In this document: positions 1 to 7,755 of the stretch, one piece after another | How the letters are laid out: every line of letters starts with the position of its first letter | How positions within the stretch are numbered: position 1 is the stretch's first letter | Source: Flavobacteriaceae bacterium | GTDB lineage: Bacteria > Bacteroidota > Bacteroidia > Flavobacteriales > Flavobacteriaceae | NCBI GenBank assembly: GCA_002693605.1 | Contig: NZQO01000117.1 | Coordinates: 1-18,759, forward strand | DNA: 18,759 bases | Direction: 5' to 3' | The notes under the pieces: model-generated | Told to the model about the DNA's origin: nothing | The model's database searches: none | Seen by the model: the letters and a program-made list of their open reading frames with translations, nothing else | Translations under genes and position numbers: made by a program

Positions 1-238
1 GGACGGTCACCAACGAACTTACAAAGGACTTGGCTTCCGGCGTAGCCATAAGCTTCATCATGACGCTACCCAATATTTCCCTGTCTTCCTTGGTGAGCGG
101 CTTCTTTTCTATGCGGGGTGCCTCGATCTTTTTCTCTTCGACAACTTCGACCTCGACAGGGGCTTCAGTTTCGTTTTTGCAGGAAACAGTTGCGAGCAAA
201 ATAAGGGCGGCCAGGCCAGAAAGGTATTTTAATTTCAT
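1..238 (-). CDS. Putative lipoprotein, C-terminus beyond the window edge
   Basis: The minus strand reads open from an ATG at 238 to the window edge (79 codons). The first 20 residues are a lipoprotein signal: a basic start (MKLKYL), a hydrophobic stretch, and a lipobox ending Thr-Val-Ser-Cys20. The mature part is highly charged, first a Val/Glu-rich linker (about residues 25-40), then a Lys/Glu segment with ILGSVMMKLMATPEAKSF, which looks like the start of a helical domain. The protein should therefore be exported and lipid-anchored. I do not recognise the family and the folded domain lies mostly outside the window. A good promoter candidate sits upstream on the same strand (266-297). The lipoprotein call is firm; the function is unknown. 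Confidence 0.75.
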   Translation of the reverse strand, partial: MKLKYLSGLAALILLATVSCKNETEAPVEVEVVEEKKIEAPRIEKKPLTKEDREILGSVMMKLMATPEAKSFVSSLVTV

Positions 239-265
239 AGTATAAATTTCAAGTTTTACAACGGC

Positions 266-297
266 TAAATTTAACCAAAATCTCATCGTATACGCAA
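266..297 (-). promoter_or_regulatory. Candidate promoter for the edge lipoprotein
   Basis: On the minus strand TTG (297-295) is followed after 21 nt by TAAATTTA (273-266), matching the Bacteroidota pattern of a -33 TTG and a -7 TAnnTTTG/A box. The box ends 27 nt before the ATG at 238. TAAATTTA is a palindrome, so the box itself reads the same on both strands. Seen by eye only. Confidence 0.45.
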
Positions 298-306
298 GAA
301 AGATTG

Positions 307-314
307 TATTTTTG
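307..314 (+). promoter_or_regulatory. -7 box upstream of the four-cysteine microprotein
   Basis: TATTTTTG matches the Bacteroidota -7 consensus TAnnTTTG exactly and ends 17 nt before the ATG at 332. No TTG is present 19-21 nt upstream, so only half of the promoter signature is visible. Confidence 0.45.
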
Positions 315-331
315 CACCCTAAAACAGCGCT

Positions 332-538
332 ATGGGACTTTTAGTAATTACCTTACTTCTATTGTTATTGGCCGTTGCCGGAATCGCCATCAAATTGTGG
401 GCGAAGAAGGACGGAAAATTTGCCGGTACGTGCGCGAGCCAAAGTCCTTTTTTGAACAAGGAAGGCGAATCGTGCGGATTTTGCGGCAAGACTCCCGATC
501 AATTCGAGAACTGCACCGAAACCACCCACCAGGAGTAA
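332..538 (+). CDS. Single-pass membrane microprotein with four cysteines
   Basis: A 68-residue protein. Residues 3-22 form one hydrophobic segment (LLVITLLLLLLAVAGIAIKL) and the remaining 46 residues form a small soluble tail. The tail carries four cysteines, Cys34, Cys48, Cys51 and Cys61, with the middle pair as CGFC. Similar proteins, usually named 'membrane or secreted protein', are widespread in Flavobacteriia as I recall; their function is not known to me. The C-x2-C pair plus two outer cysteines could bind zinc or an iron-sulfur cluster, or be two disulfides; orientation decides which, and there is no cleavable signal or lipobox. A longer ORF in another frame across 304-645 is less plausible, because this frame has the promoter box, the membrane helix and the family resemblance. 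Confidence 0.8.
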   Translation: MGLLVITLLLLLLAVAGIAIKLWAKKDGKFAGTCASQSPFLNKEGESCGFCGKTPDQFENCTETTHQE

Positions 539-646
539 TTCGCCAGTCAGCTCCCTACGTCCAATCTCTAGTGCCCTCGTCTATGGTTTTACGTTTCAAT
601 TTTGCGTTCGCCGTCAGTTTATCACCGGCTATAGCTTTCAATTAAT

Positions 647-1741
647 ATGGTGCTACTTTATCTGCTGGGCATTGTAGCCCTTGGCAACATTGCCTATTAT
701 TTTCTTTTTTCGAAATTCACGTTTTTAAAGGCCGAGGAGCAAAAACAAGCTCCTACGCACCCTGTTTCACTTATTGTCTGCGCCAAGAATGAAGAAGATA
801 ATTTGCGGGAGAACATTCCCTTATGGCTATCACAGGATTATCCAAATTTTGAACTGATCCTCATCAATGACGCCTCAATAGATGCCACCCCCGAGATTAT
901 GGAGGCTTTCGCCGAAAAAGACGATCGCATTAAAATGGTTCACGTAAAAAACAATGAGGCATTTTGGGCCAACAAGAAGTACGCACTTACTCTGGGAATT
1001 AAGCGCGCCGTTAACACTACGCTTATTTTTACGGATGCCGATTGCAAACCGGCCTCGACAGCGTGGTTGGGCCAAATGGTAGCGCGCTTTGAGGACGATG
1101 TCCAGCTGGTACTTGGGTACGGGGCCTATACTAAGCAACCGGGATTACTCAATAAAATTATACGTTTTGAGACCGCTATTACCGGCATACAATACTTTTC
1201 CTACGCCAAGGCTGGGATGCCCTACATGGGCGTAGGCAGGAACTTGGGATATACCAGCGATCTCTTTTATGAGAAAAAAGGGTTTATGTCGCACATTAAG
1301 GTTCCATCGGGCGATGACGATCTGTTCGTAAACGAGGCAGCTACCACCACTAATACGGCCATCTGCTATGCCGAAAATGCGTTTACGTACTCACTTCCGA
1401 AGAAAACCTGGAAGGAATGGGTGCATCAAAAAAGAAGGCACTACACTACCGCCCAGTTGTACAGGACGAAGCATAAACTAGCCTTATCATTTTATTTTAT
1501 ATTCAACTTGCTATTCTGGCCAATGGCCTTGGCCGCCTTGCTGTTTTCAGATTGGCGCCTGGCACTCCCCGTTATCCTAGTTAGGCTGGCCCTTCAGTTT
1601 TTTGTAGTTGGTAAGGGACTAAAAAAACTACGCGAACCAGACCTAGTAATGCTACTACCACTATTGGAAGTGTTTTTAATCTTCATACAATTAAGTATCT
1701 TTATTTCCGGCAACAAGGCAAAAAATTCCCGTTGGAAATAG
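647..1741 (+). CDS. Membrane-bound family 2 glycosyltransferase
   Basis: 364 residues. An N-terminal helix (about 2-20) anchors a GT-A catalytic domain (about 39-270) with the expected motifs: an N-terminal nucleotide-binding strand (SLIVCAKNEEDNL, 41-53), ILINDASIDAT (71-81), the metal-binding DxD as Asp130-Ala-Asp132, an acidic GDDD at 222-225, and a Q/R-x-x-R-type motif QKRRH (261-265). Three more hydrophobic segments follow (about 279-300, 304-322, 333-354). This is the layout of inner-membrane transferases that add sugars from nucleotide-sugar donors to lipid or polysaccharide acceptors; donor and acceptor cannot be read from sequence. The 3' end overlaps the following sigma factor gene by 10 nt, so the two are probably co-transcribed and perhaps translationally coupled. 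Confidence 0.85.
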   Translation: MVLLYLLGIVALGNIAYYFLFSKFTFLKAEEQKQAPTHPVSLIVCAKNEEDNLRENIPLWLSQDYPNFELILINDASIDATPEIMEAFAEKDDRIKMVHVKNNEAFWANKKYALTLGIKRAVNTTLIFTDADCKPASTAWLGQMVARFEDDVQLVLGYGAYTKQPGLLNKIIRFETAITGIQYFSYAKAGMPYMGVGRNLGYTSDLFYEKKGFMSHIKVPSGDDDLFVNEAATTTNTAICYAENAFTYSLPKKTWKEWVHQKRRHYTTAQLYRTKHKLALSFYFIFNLLFWPMALAALLFSDWRLALPVILVRLALQFFVVGKGLKKLREPDLVMLLPLLEVFLIFIQLSIFISGNKAKNSRWK

Positions 1742-2301
1742 AAAAGGAACACATACACCACCAAATAGAGAACGCCAAAAAGGGCAAGCAGGGCGCATTT
1801 AGTTTTTTGTTGGACACGTTTTGGAACGAAGTTTATGGATTCCAGCTAAAACGGGTGCGGGATGAATACGAGGCCGAGGATATTACTATAGAGACGTTCT
1901 CAAAAGCCTTCGACGGTATCGACAGCTTTGACCGCAAGCAGGCCGCCTTCGGCACGTGGCTAGTGGCTATCTCAAAAAATATACAGATTGACAAAAGTAG
2001 GCGTAAAAACGCTTCCTTATATAGGAATACCACCAATACGAGCGATGAGCTGGTACAACGGCTGGCCGATGTCTCCCCTACCCCAGAGGACAAGCTAATT
2101 ACCGAACAGAACCTGGCCGAATTGCTGCGCTACATAAAACAGCTAAAGCCCCAGTACCAGGAAATAATTAATTTGCGGTATTTCCGCGAAATGAGCTATA
2201 ACGAAATCGCCATTAACCTGGACGAACCCCTCAACAATGTTAAGGTCAGGCTGTTGCGGGCGCGTAAACTACTATCAGAAATTATTACGCAGAATAGATA
2301 A
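1732..2301 (+). CDS. ECF-type RNA polymerase sigma factor
   Basis: 189 residues. Sigma region 2 spans about 22-92 (core binding and -10 recognition; 'AEDITIETFSKAF' and 'FGTWLVAISKN' are typical), and region 4 spans about 126-182 with a helix-turn-helix ('MSYNEIAINLDEPLNNVKVRLLRARKLL'-like order, 154-181). There is no region 1 or 3, as expected for ECF sigmas. The start is TTG at 1732; no in-frame ATG lies near enough to leave region 2 intact, and the TTG sits inside the last codons of the glycosyltransferase. No anti-sigma factor gene follows (the next gene is lipA), so any control protein is elsewhere or the factor is controlled by expression. Family is secure, regulon unknown. Confidence 0.9.
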   Translation: MEIEKEHIHHQIENAKKGKQGAFSFLLDTFWNEVYGFQLKRVRDEYEAEDITIETFSKAFDGIDSFDRKQAAFGTWLVAISKNIQIDKSRRKNASLYRNTTNTSDELVQRLADVSPTPEDKLITEQNLAELLRYIKQLKPQYQEIINLRYFREMSYNEIAINLDEPLNNVKVRLLRARKLLSEIITQNR

Positions 2302-2447
2302 AACCGCACAGTGGCTACTGTAGTTATTACTTCTGAAAAAAGGACTAGAACTTCTATACGAACTAAACAGAAATATCATTTCAAAACCGAGTTAAGGTCG
2401 GTTGCAGTGTACCCCCAGATATTTATTATTTGTATCTTTGCCCACTT
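2302..2447 (+). promoter_or_regulatory. Intergenic region with -7 box just upstream of lipA
   Basis: This 146-nt gap ends with TATCTTTG (2433-2440), an exact -7 box, only 7 nt before the ATG at 2448. No TTG lies 19-21 nt upstream of it. Transcription starting a few bases past the box would give a leader of almost zero length. I see no terminator hairpin after the sigma factor gene. Confidence 0.5.
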
Positions 2448-3320
2448 ATGAATACAGCGACCCTAGAAGCAAAAAGACCGGCCCCCAAACCGAAATGGTT
2501 GCGGGTTAAGTTGCCCACCGGAAAAAAATATACCGAACTGCGCAGTTTGGTAGACAAATACGACCTGCATACCATCTGCACCTCAGGAAGTTGCCCCAAT
2601 ATGGGCGAATGCTGGACCGAAGGCACCGCCACTTTTATGATTTTGGGAAATATATGCACGCGTTCCTGTGGGTTTTGCGGGGTAAAGACCGGCAGGCCCG
2701 AGACGGTAGATTGGGACGAGCCCGAGAAAGTGGCCCGCTCTATCAAACTGATGGATATTAAGCATGCCGTAATCACCTCGGTCGATAGAGATGACTTGAA
2801 AGATATGGGTTCCATTATGTGGGCCGAAACAATCAAGGCAATACGCCGTATGAACCCGGAAACCACACTCGAAACCTTGCTTCCCGATTTTCAAGGGGTA
2901 ACGCGCCATTTGGACCGTATCATTGCCGTACATCCCGAAGTGGTATCGCATAATATGGAAACCGTGAAGCGGCTAACGCGGGAAGTGCGCATTCAGGCCA
3001 AATACGAACGCAGCCTCGAGGTACTCCGCTATCTGAAACAACAAGGCGTTAGGCGCACCAAGAGTGGGATTATGCTTGGCCTAGGGGAAACCGAAGCAGA
3101 GGTAATACAGACCTTGCACGATTTACGCGGGGTAGGTTTGGATATCGTTACCATTGGGCAGTATCTGCAACCCTCTAAAAAGCACCTTCCCGTAAAGGAG
3201 TTTATCACTCCCGAACAATTCAAGAAATATGAGACCATAGGCTTGGATATGGGTTTCCGCCATGTGGAAAGCGGTGCCTTGGTACGTTCTTCATACAAGG
3301 CCCAAAAACATTTAACCTAA
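2448..3320 (+). CDS. lipA: Lipoyl synthase (radical SAM)
   Basis: 290 residues from the ATG at 2448. The enzyme inserts two sulfur atoms into protein-bound octanoyl groups to make lipoyl cofactor for pyruvate and 2-oxoglutarate dehydrogenases and the glycine cleavage system. Both iron-sulfur sites are visible. The auxiliary cluster has Cys44-x4-Cys49-x5-Cys55 and the C-terminal RSSY motif (280-283) whose serine is a known ligand. The radical SAM cluster has Cys70-x3-Cys74-x2-Cys77. The length is normal for the family. An in-frame TTG at 2430 would add six residues, but it overlaps the promoter box, so the ATG is preferred. The GAPDH gene follows after 7 nt, which suggests co-transcription. 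Confidence 0.96.
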   Translation: MNTATLEAKRPAPKPKWLRVKLPTGKKYTELRSLVDKYDLHTICTSGSCPNMGECWTEGTATFMILGNICTRSCGFCGVKTGRPETVDWDEPEKVARSIKLMDIKHAVITSVDRDDLKDMGSIMWAETIKAIRRMNPETTLETLLPDFQGVTRHLDRIIAVHPEVVSHNMETVKRLTREVRIQAKYERSLEVLRYLKQQGVRRTKSGIMLGLGETEAEVIQTLHDLRGVGLDIVTIGQYLQPSKKHLPVKEFITPEQFKKYETIGLDMGFRHVESGALVRSSYKAQKHLT

Positions 3321-3327
3321 CGTTTCC

Positions 3328-4326
3328 ATGGAAACTAAAACCCGCGTGGGCATTAACGGTTTCGGTAGAATTGGCCGCACCTTGTTCCGATTGCTAATCG
3401 ACCATCCGCAGATTGAGGTCGTGGCGATAAACGATATTGCCGACAGCAGGACGCTTGCCCATTTACTGAAGTACGACAGCATTCACGGTGTTTTGCAAGG
3501 CAGCGTAACCGCTACAGAAAACAGCATCGATGTAAATGGCGCTTCCTACAAATTTACATCGGTTTCAACATTGGAAAATATTTCATGGCCCGATGTGGAT
3601 GTGGTTGTGGAGTGTACGGGAAAATTCAAGAAACACGACCAATTAAAATTTCATATAAAAGGAGGTGCCCGCAAGGTAATCCTATCGGTACCACCTTTGG
3701 ACGATGACATAAAAACCATCGTGCTGGGCGTGAACGAGCATATTTTAGAACCATGGGACACCATCGTCTCCAACGCCTCGTGCACCACGAACAATGCCGC
3801 CCCGATGTTACAGGTAGTGCGCGATCTCTGCGGAATCGAGCAGGCTTACATTACTACAGTGCACTCCTATACCACAGACCAAAGTCTGCACGATCAGCCC
3901 CACCGCGACCTGCGCCGTGCAAGGGCAGCCGCCCAATCCATTGTCCCCACAACCACGGGCGCCGCCAAGGCACTAACCAAGATTTTTCCCGAATTGAGCG
4001 ACGTTATTGGCGGTTGCGGCATTCGCGTGCCCGTGCCGAACGGCTCACTCTGTGACATCACCTTGAACGTAAAAAAACCCGTGACAATTACGATGCTCAA
4101 TGAGGCCTTTAAGAAGGCTTCGGAAGAAAAGTTAAAAGATATCTTGCAATATACCGAAGACCCGATCGTGAGCATCGATATCATTGGCAATCCTCATTCC
4201 TGCGTCTTCGATGCCGGAATGACTTCGGTCGTTGGAAGGATGGTCAAAATCATTGGCTGGTACGATAATGAAACGGGATATTCTTCCCGAATCGTCGATT
4301 TGCTTCTCCGATTTTCGATGAAATAA
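3328..4326 (+). CDS. gap: Type I glyceraldehyde-3-phosphate dehydrogenase
   Basis: 332 residues, full length. It oxidises glyceraldehyde 3-phosphate to 1,3-bisphosphoglycerate with NAD(P), in glycolysis or in reverse. The N-terminal Rossmann motif is NGFGRIG (10-16). Asp36 (in INDIAD) is the acidic residue that favours NAD over NADP. The catalytic Cys152 lies in SNASCTTN and the base His179 in VHSYTTDQ. The phosphate-binding loop TTTGAAKAL follows near 208-216, and the C-terminal WYDNETGYS is intact. The segment 'DQPHRDLRRARAAA' (189-202) is typical of GapA-like bacterial and plastid enzymes. The gene starts 7 nt after lipA. Many flavobacteria carry more than one gap copy, so whether this is the main glycolytic one cannot be told here. 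Confidence 0.95.
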   Translation: METKTRVGINGFGRIGRTLFRLLIDHPQIEVVAINDIADSRTLAHLLKYDSIHGVLQGSVTATENSIDVNGASYKFTSVSTLENISWPDVDVVVECTGKFKKHDQLKFHIKGGARKVILSVPPLDDDIKTIVLGVNEHILEPWDTIVSNASCTTNNAAPMLQVVRDLCGIEQAYITTVHSYTTDQSLHDQPHRDLRRARAAAQSIVPTTTGAAKALTKIFPELSDVIGGCGIRVPVPNGSLCDITLNVKKPVTITMLNEAFKKASEEKLKDILQYTEDPIVSIDIIGNPHSCVFDAGMTSVVGRMVKIIGWYDNETGYSSRIVDLLLRFSMK

Positions 4327-4348
4327 CACATACTATCGAGGAAATGAC

Positions 4349-4356
4349 TATATTTA
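4349..4356 (+). promoter_or_regulatory. Possible -7 box before the hybrid histidine kinase
   Basis: TATATTTA fits TAnnTTTA and ends 22 nt before the kinase ATG at 4379. It is AT-rich and lacks a clear TTG partner, so it is weak. It suggests that the kinase is expressed separately from lipA-gap. Confidence 0.3.
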
Positions 4357-4378
4357 TCGCCGAATCTCCGTACAATAC

Positions 4379-6631
4379 ATGAGGTTAACGTTTAAGAAAC
4401 ATACCAGTCTACTCCCGCTTTGGGTATTGTTTTTTATGGCATCCAGCCTTTTTGGGCAGGATACCAAGACAGACACGTTGCAACTTATCGAGAAATACCG
4501 TGACGAAGCCATTCAGGCGTTGCAGGTGCAGGATTTCGAAACAGCCATACTTAGCTTAAATGATGCTGGCAAGCTAGCAAACGAGGCCAGCACATTATTT
4601 CTGAAGGGCGATATACGCTACCACATTGCCGAACTTCATTACCTGCTTCAAAACTACGCCAAGGCAAGCAAGGAAATAAACCAGTCTATTGCATTCATAG
4701 AACCTTTAGACAAGCAGAAGGAACTTTCCAGGGCCATTACTTTGAAAGCGCTCATCTTCATTCAATTGGGACGCCTGGCCGAGGCCGATGAGGCATTGAA
4801 GAAAGCTGATTTATATTTTACCGAGACCAATGACGAAAAAAACCGGGCCGATGTGCTCTTGGGGCTCGGCCTATTAGAAGCGGCGCGGAACAATTTTAAC
4901 AGTGCAGTTAACTATTTTGAAGCCGCAATTCCCGTTTTCCAAGCGTACGGAAAAAATTACCATTTAGCCCAGGCCTATTTTTATAAGGCCGATGCATTGC
5001 TTCATTTAAATACCCAAAACGGCGGGGAGGTTCTCACAAGCGCAAAGATCGCTGCCCAAAAAGCCAAGGAAATTAGCGCGAAGAATTCATTCACCAAAAT
5101 AAATATCGATTCCTATAGGCTCTTGTACCATATCGCGCTGAGGGAAAGACAATTCGCCTTGGCCGAAAGCTATATTGAAACGTACGAAAGGCGGGACGAT
5201 TCCCTTCAACAGGTGTATTTAAATGCAATTTCGAAAGGAGTTGATGCCGAGTCGAATATCGTGGAAATGCAAAAGACCATCGACACGCAACAAAACGACC
5301 TGGACAAGAAAAATAAGTCAATCATCTTTGGCCAAATGACCACGGGCCTGAGTATTGCGCTAATCGTTATCCTCTCGTTGCTCACGCTTTCCCTATATAA
5401 GAACAATAATTTGCGCGCAAAGGCCAATAATTTATTGCAGGATAAGAACGTGGAGTTAGAACTTGCCAAGGAAAAGGCCGAAAAAGCTTCGTTGGCTAAG
5501 GCACAGTTCTTATCTACCATTACCCACGAACTGCGCACCCCGTTGTATGCCGTGACCGGTCTTACCCATCTCTTACTGGAGGAAGACCCCAAGGAGCACC
5601 AGAAGGAGCACTTGAATTCGCTGAAATTTTCCGGTGAATACCTGCTGTCGCTTATCAATAATATTTTAGATCTCAATAAGTTAGAAGCAAACAAGGTTGA
5701 AATGGAAAAAACCACTTTTAACCTGAAAAAGCGCATTAACGATGTGCTCATCGCCCTTCGGAAATCGGCAGACGACCGCAAGAACAAGCTACATCTTGAA
5801 TACGACGAGTCGATCCCCGACAAACTGGTGGGCGACCCGCTGAAACTTTCCCAGATTTTGATAAACCTCATTGGAAACTCGGTGAAATTTACCCAAAACG
5901 GTGACGTGACGGTGAGGATCCAGAAAATGGAGGAAAAGAAAAACAAGGTGCTTCTCCACTTTGAGATTGAGGATTCGGGCGTCGGTATTTCAAAGAAAAA
6001 ACAAAAGAGTATTTTCGAGACCTTTTCGCAAGGTTCGCTTCAAATTAACAGGAAGTTCGGGGGCACGGGTCTTGGCCTTTCCATAGTAAAAAACCTGTTG
6101 GAATTAATGAACAGTAAAATTCACCTCGAGAGCCAGCTTGGCAAGGGGTCTAAGTTCCATTTCAATATTGCGTTCGAGATTTCAGAAGAACTGCAAGAAG
6201 ACAAAAACCCGCGAAATATCATCTACGATGTAGACTATATTGCCCTAGAAGGAAAGTCTATCCTGGTCGTGGAAGATAACAAGATTAACCAAATGATCAC
6301 CAAGAAGATCGTCGAGAAGAACAAGATGAAGTGTATGGTAGCCGATAATGGCATGGAGGCCATAAAAATTGTAAAGGAGAACAACTTCGACGTTATTCTG
6401 ATGGATATCCATATGCCCGGAATTAGCGGTATTGAGGCCACGCAGAAAATACGGGAGTTTGACAAGAACATTCCTATCATTGCCCTAACCGCGGTTACCA
6501 TCGATGAAAATTTGGACGATTTCTACCGGGCCGGGTTCAATGAGATTATACCCAAACCCTTTAAGACAGAAGAATTTTTCGAGAAGATTTACCGAACCAT
6601 GCAGCACGCCAAATCTGCACTGAGCCACTAA
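4379..6631 (+). CDS. Hybrid histidine kinase with TPR sensor and receiver domain
   Basis: 750 residues. A signal peptide or first anchor (about 8-26, ending LFGQ) is followed by an extracytoplasmic helical-repeat region (about 33-290) with tetratricopeptide-like pairs, e.g. 'ALQVQDFETAILSLNDAGKLA' order near 47-67. One transmembrane helix lies at about 318-340, then a coiled linker. The HisKA domain has the phosphoacceptor His383 in THELRTP. The ATPase domain has the N-box Asn500, DSGVGIS (532-538) and GGTGLGLSIV (561-570). The C-terminal receiver has acidic residues Glu632/Asp633, phosphoacceptor Asp676 in LMDIHMP, Thr704 and Lys726 in IPKPF. All catalytic residues are present, so phosphorelay to an external partner is expected. 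No output domain and no neighbouring response regulator are seen, and the ligand is unknown. Its stop codon overlaps that of lpxK. Confidence 0.93.
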   Translation: MRLTFKKHTSLLPLWVLFFMASSLFGQDTKTDTLQLIEKYRDEAIQALQVQDFETAILSLNDAGKLANEASTLFLKGDIRYHIAELHYLLQNYAKASKEINQSIAFIEPLDKQKELSRAITLKALIFIQLGRLAEADEALKKADLYFTETNDEKNRADVLLGLGLLEAARNNFNSAVNYFEAAIPVFQAYGKNYHLAQAYFYKADALLHLNTQNGGEVLTSAKIAAQKAKEISAKNSFTKINIDSYRLLYHIALRERQFALAESYIETYERRDDSLQQVYLNAISKGVDAESNIVEMQKTIDTQQNDLDKKNKSIIFGQMTTGLSIALIVILSLLTLSLYKNNNLRAKANNLLQDKNVELELAKEKAEKASLAKAQFLSTITHELRTPLYAVTGLTHLLLEEDPKEHQKEHLNSLKFSGEYLLSLINNILDLNKLEANKVEMEKTTFNLKKRINDVLIALRKSADDRKNKLHLEYDESIPDKLVGDPLKLSQILINLIGNSVKFTQNGDVTVRIQKMEEKKNKVLLHFEIEDSGVGISKKKQKSIFETFSQGSLQINRKFGGTGLGLSIVKNLLELMNSKIHLESQLGKGSKFHFNIAFEISEELQEDKNPRNIIYDVDYIALEGKSILVVEDNKINQMITKKIVEKNKMKCMVADNGMEAIKIVKENNFDVILMDIHMPGISGIEATQKIREFDKNIPIIALTAVTIDENLDDFYRAGFNEIIPKPFKTEEFFEKIYRTMQHAKSALSH

Positions 6632-7641
6632 CCACGCAGGGTATGCTCGATTCGGTGCACGATCATCTCTTTCAGGAATACATCCTGATCTTTTAATATT
6701 TCTGTACGTATGGGCAAATAGTAAAGCGCAAATTTTTCTACTTTACCCTCAAGCCGCATATAATCCTTTTCGGTTGTTATTATAAGTTCCTGCTTTTGCA
6801 AATTTTCAATTTCGGAAGCGGAGAACGCATGATGGTCCGGAAAACGCAGGTGTTCGAACTGAAAGTTTTTTGCCTTTAAAAATTGCACTAATGGTTCTGG
6901 CTTCGCAATACCAGTTACCAACGTAAAGGGTTTGCCCAATAGGTAAGACAGGGGCAGCTTCTCGGTCTTACCGTAAAGGTTATCGTCGTATCCAATTCGT
7001 GAAAAGTAGATTTCCTGCAAATTGCCAAGAGGCAATCGATATTCAATTTCCTGCAGATGAGCGTATGGCACTGGCTGTGGACATTTGGTCACAATAATGA
7101 TATCGGCGCGGCGCGCACCCTTTCTAGGCTCGCGTAAATTTCCTGTAGGCAACATGTAATCATCAATATACAAATCGCCGTACGCGGTAAGTAAAATATT
7201 GGTCGAAGCCTTTACCTTTCTATGCTGAAAGGCATCATCCAAGAGGATAATATCTGCTTTATTCTTCAGTTTTGCTATTCCTGAGCGTCTATCGCTACAA
7301 ACTGCCACGGTAACCTCGGGAAATTTCCGTTTAAACTGTAATGGCTCGTCACCCACGTCGGTCGCCGTATGCCCAGTACTTACCTCGAGATATCCCTTAG
7401 TTTTTCGGCCGTAACCACGGCTCAAAACGGCAAGGGCATAATCGTCCTTCAAGAAACAGATTAGATACTCGATCATGGGGGTCTTGCCGGTGCCGCCGGT
7501 GGTAAGATTCCCTACGTTTATAATGGGAAACCGGTATTCGGTACTTTTGAAAACCCCCATTTCGTAGAGATAATTGCGTGCACTCATTATCCATCCATAT
7601 AGAATGGCGAACGGGAAGAGCAATTTTCGCAACAAAAGCAT
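6628..7641 (-). CDS. lpxK: Tetraacyldisaccharide 4'-kinase
   Basis: 337 residues from the ATG at 7641. It phosphorylates the 4' position of tetraacyldisaccharide 1-phosphate to give lipid IVA, late in lipid A synthesis at the inner membrane. The N-terminal helix (about 3-20) is the membrane anchor. The P-loop is GNLTTGGTGKTP (44-55) with Lys53 and Thr54; the LpxK signature DDAFQHRKV (135-143) and the preceding VAVCSDRR region are intact. A TTG five codons upstream (7656) would also be in frame, but it overlaps a -7 promoter box (7646-7653), so the ATG is preferred. The gene is convergent with the kinase (stops overlap by 4 nt) and divergent from the Nif3 gene. Confidence 0.95.
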   Translation of the reverse strand: MLLLRKLLFPFAILYGWIMSARNYLYEMGVFKSTEYRFPIINVGNLTTGGTGKTPMIEYLICFLKDDYALAVLSRGYGRKTKGYLEVSTGHTATDVGDEPLQFKRKFPEVTVAVCSDRRSGIAKLKNKADIILLDDAFQHRKVKASTNILLTAYGDLYIDDYMLPTGNLREPRKGARRADIIIVTKCPQPVPYAHLQEIEYRLPLGNLQEIYFSRIGYDDNLYGKTEKLPLSYLLGKPFTLVTGIAKPEPLVQFLKAKNFQFEHLRFPDHHAFSASEIENLQKQELIITTEKDYMRLEGKVEKFALYYLPIRTEILKDQDVFLKEMIVHRIEHTLRG

Positions 7642-7645
7642 TTGG

Positions 7646-7653
7646 CGAAAGTA
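7646..7653 (-). promoter_or_regulatory. -7-like box immediately upstream of lpxK
   Basis: TACTTTCG on the minus strand differs from TAnnTTTG only in the third T of TTT; it ends 4 nt before the ATG at 7641. Transcription from it would give an essentially leaderless mRNA. No TTG partner is seen 19-21 nt upstream, so confidence is limited. Confidence 0.3.
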
Positions 7654-7709
7654 CAAAACTTCCGGGTTTGAAATCGGTTGCCAAGCTAATTTGTACAGCG
7701 TAGGGCCGT

Positions 7710-7741
7710 TTGGCAGAAGCGATTTTATTGGAGTATCTTTA
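7710..7741 (+). promoter_or_regulatory. Promoter for the Nif3-zinc ribbon gene pair
   Basis: TTG (7710-7712) is followed after 21 nt by TATCTTTA (7734-7741), both elements of the Bacteroidota promoter with the usual spacing. The box ends 14 nt before the ATG at 7756. This is the best-formed plus-strand promoter I could see in the window. Confidence 0.6.
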
Positions 7742-7755
7742 CCAAAAACTGAATT

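Noticed and set aside
304..645. 113-codon plus-strand ORF overlapping the four-cysteine microprotein
   Set aside because: It begins inside the promoter box region, lacks any recognisable feature, and overlaps a better-supported gene with a membrane helix and family resemblance.
2426..2951. Two minus-strand ORFs opposite lipA
   Set aside because: lipA is unambiguous in this stretch; the antisense frames show no domain or signal.
5206..5946. 246-codon minus-strand ORF opposite the histidine kinase
   Set aside because: It lies antisense to the HisKA/ATPase region whose motifs are all intact; its composition (Ser/Phe-rich) is what reversed kinase codons produce.
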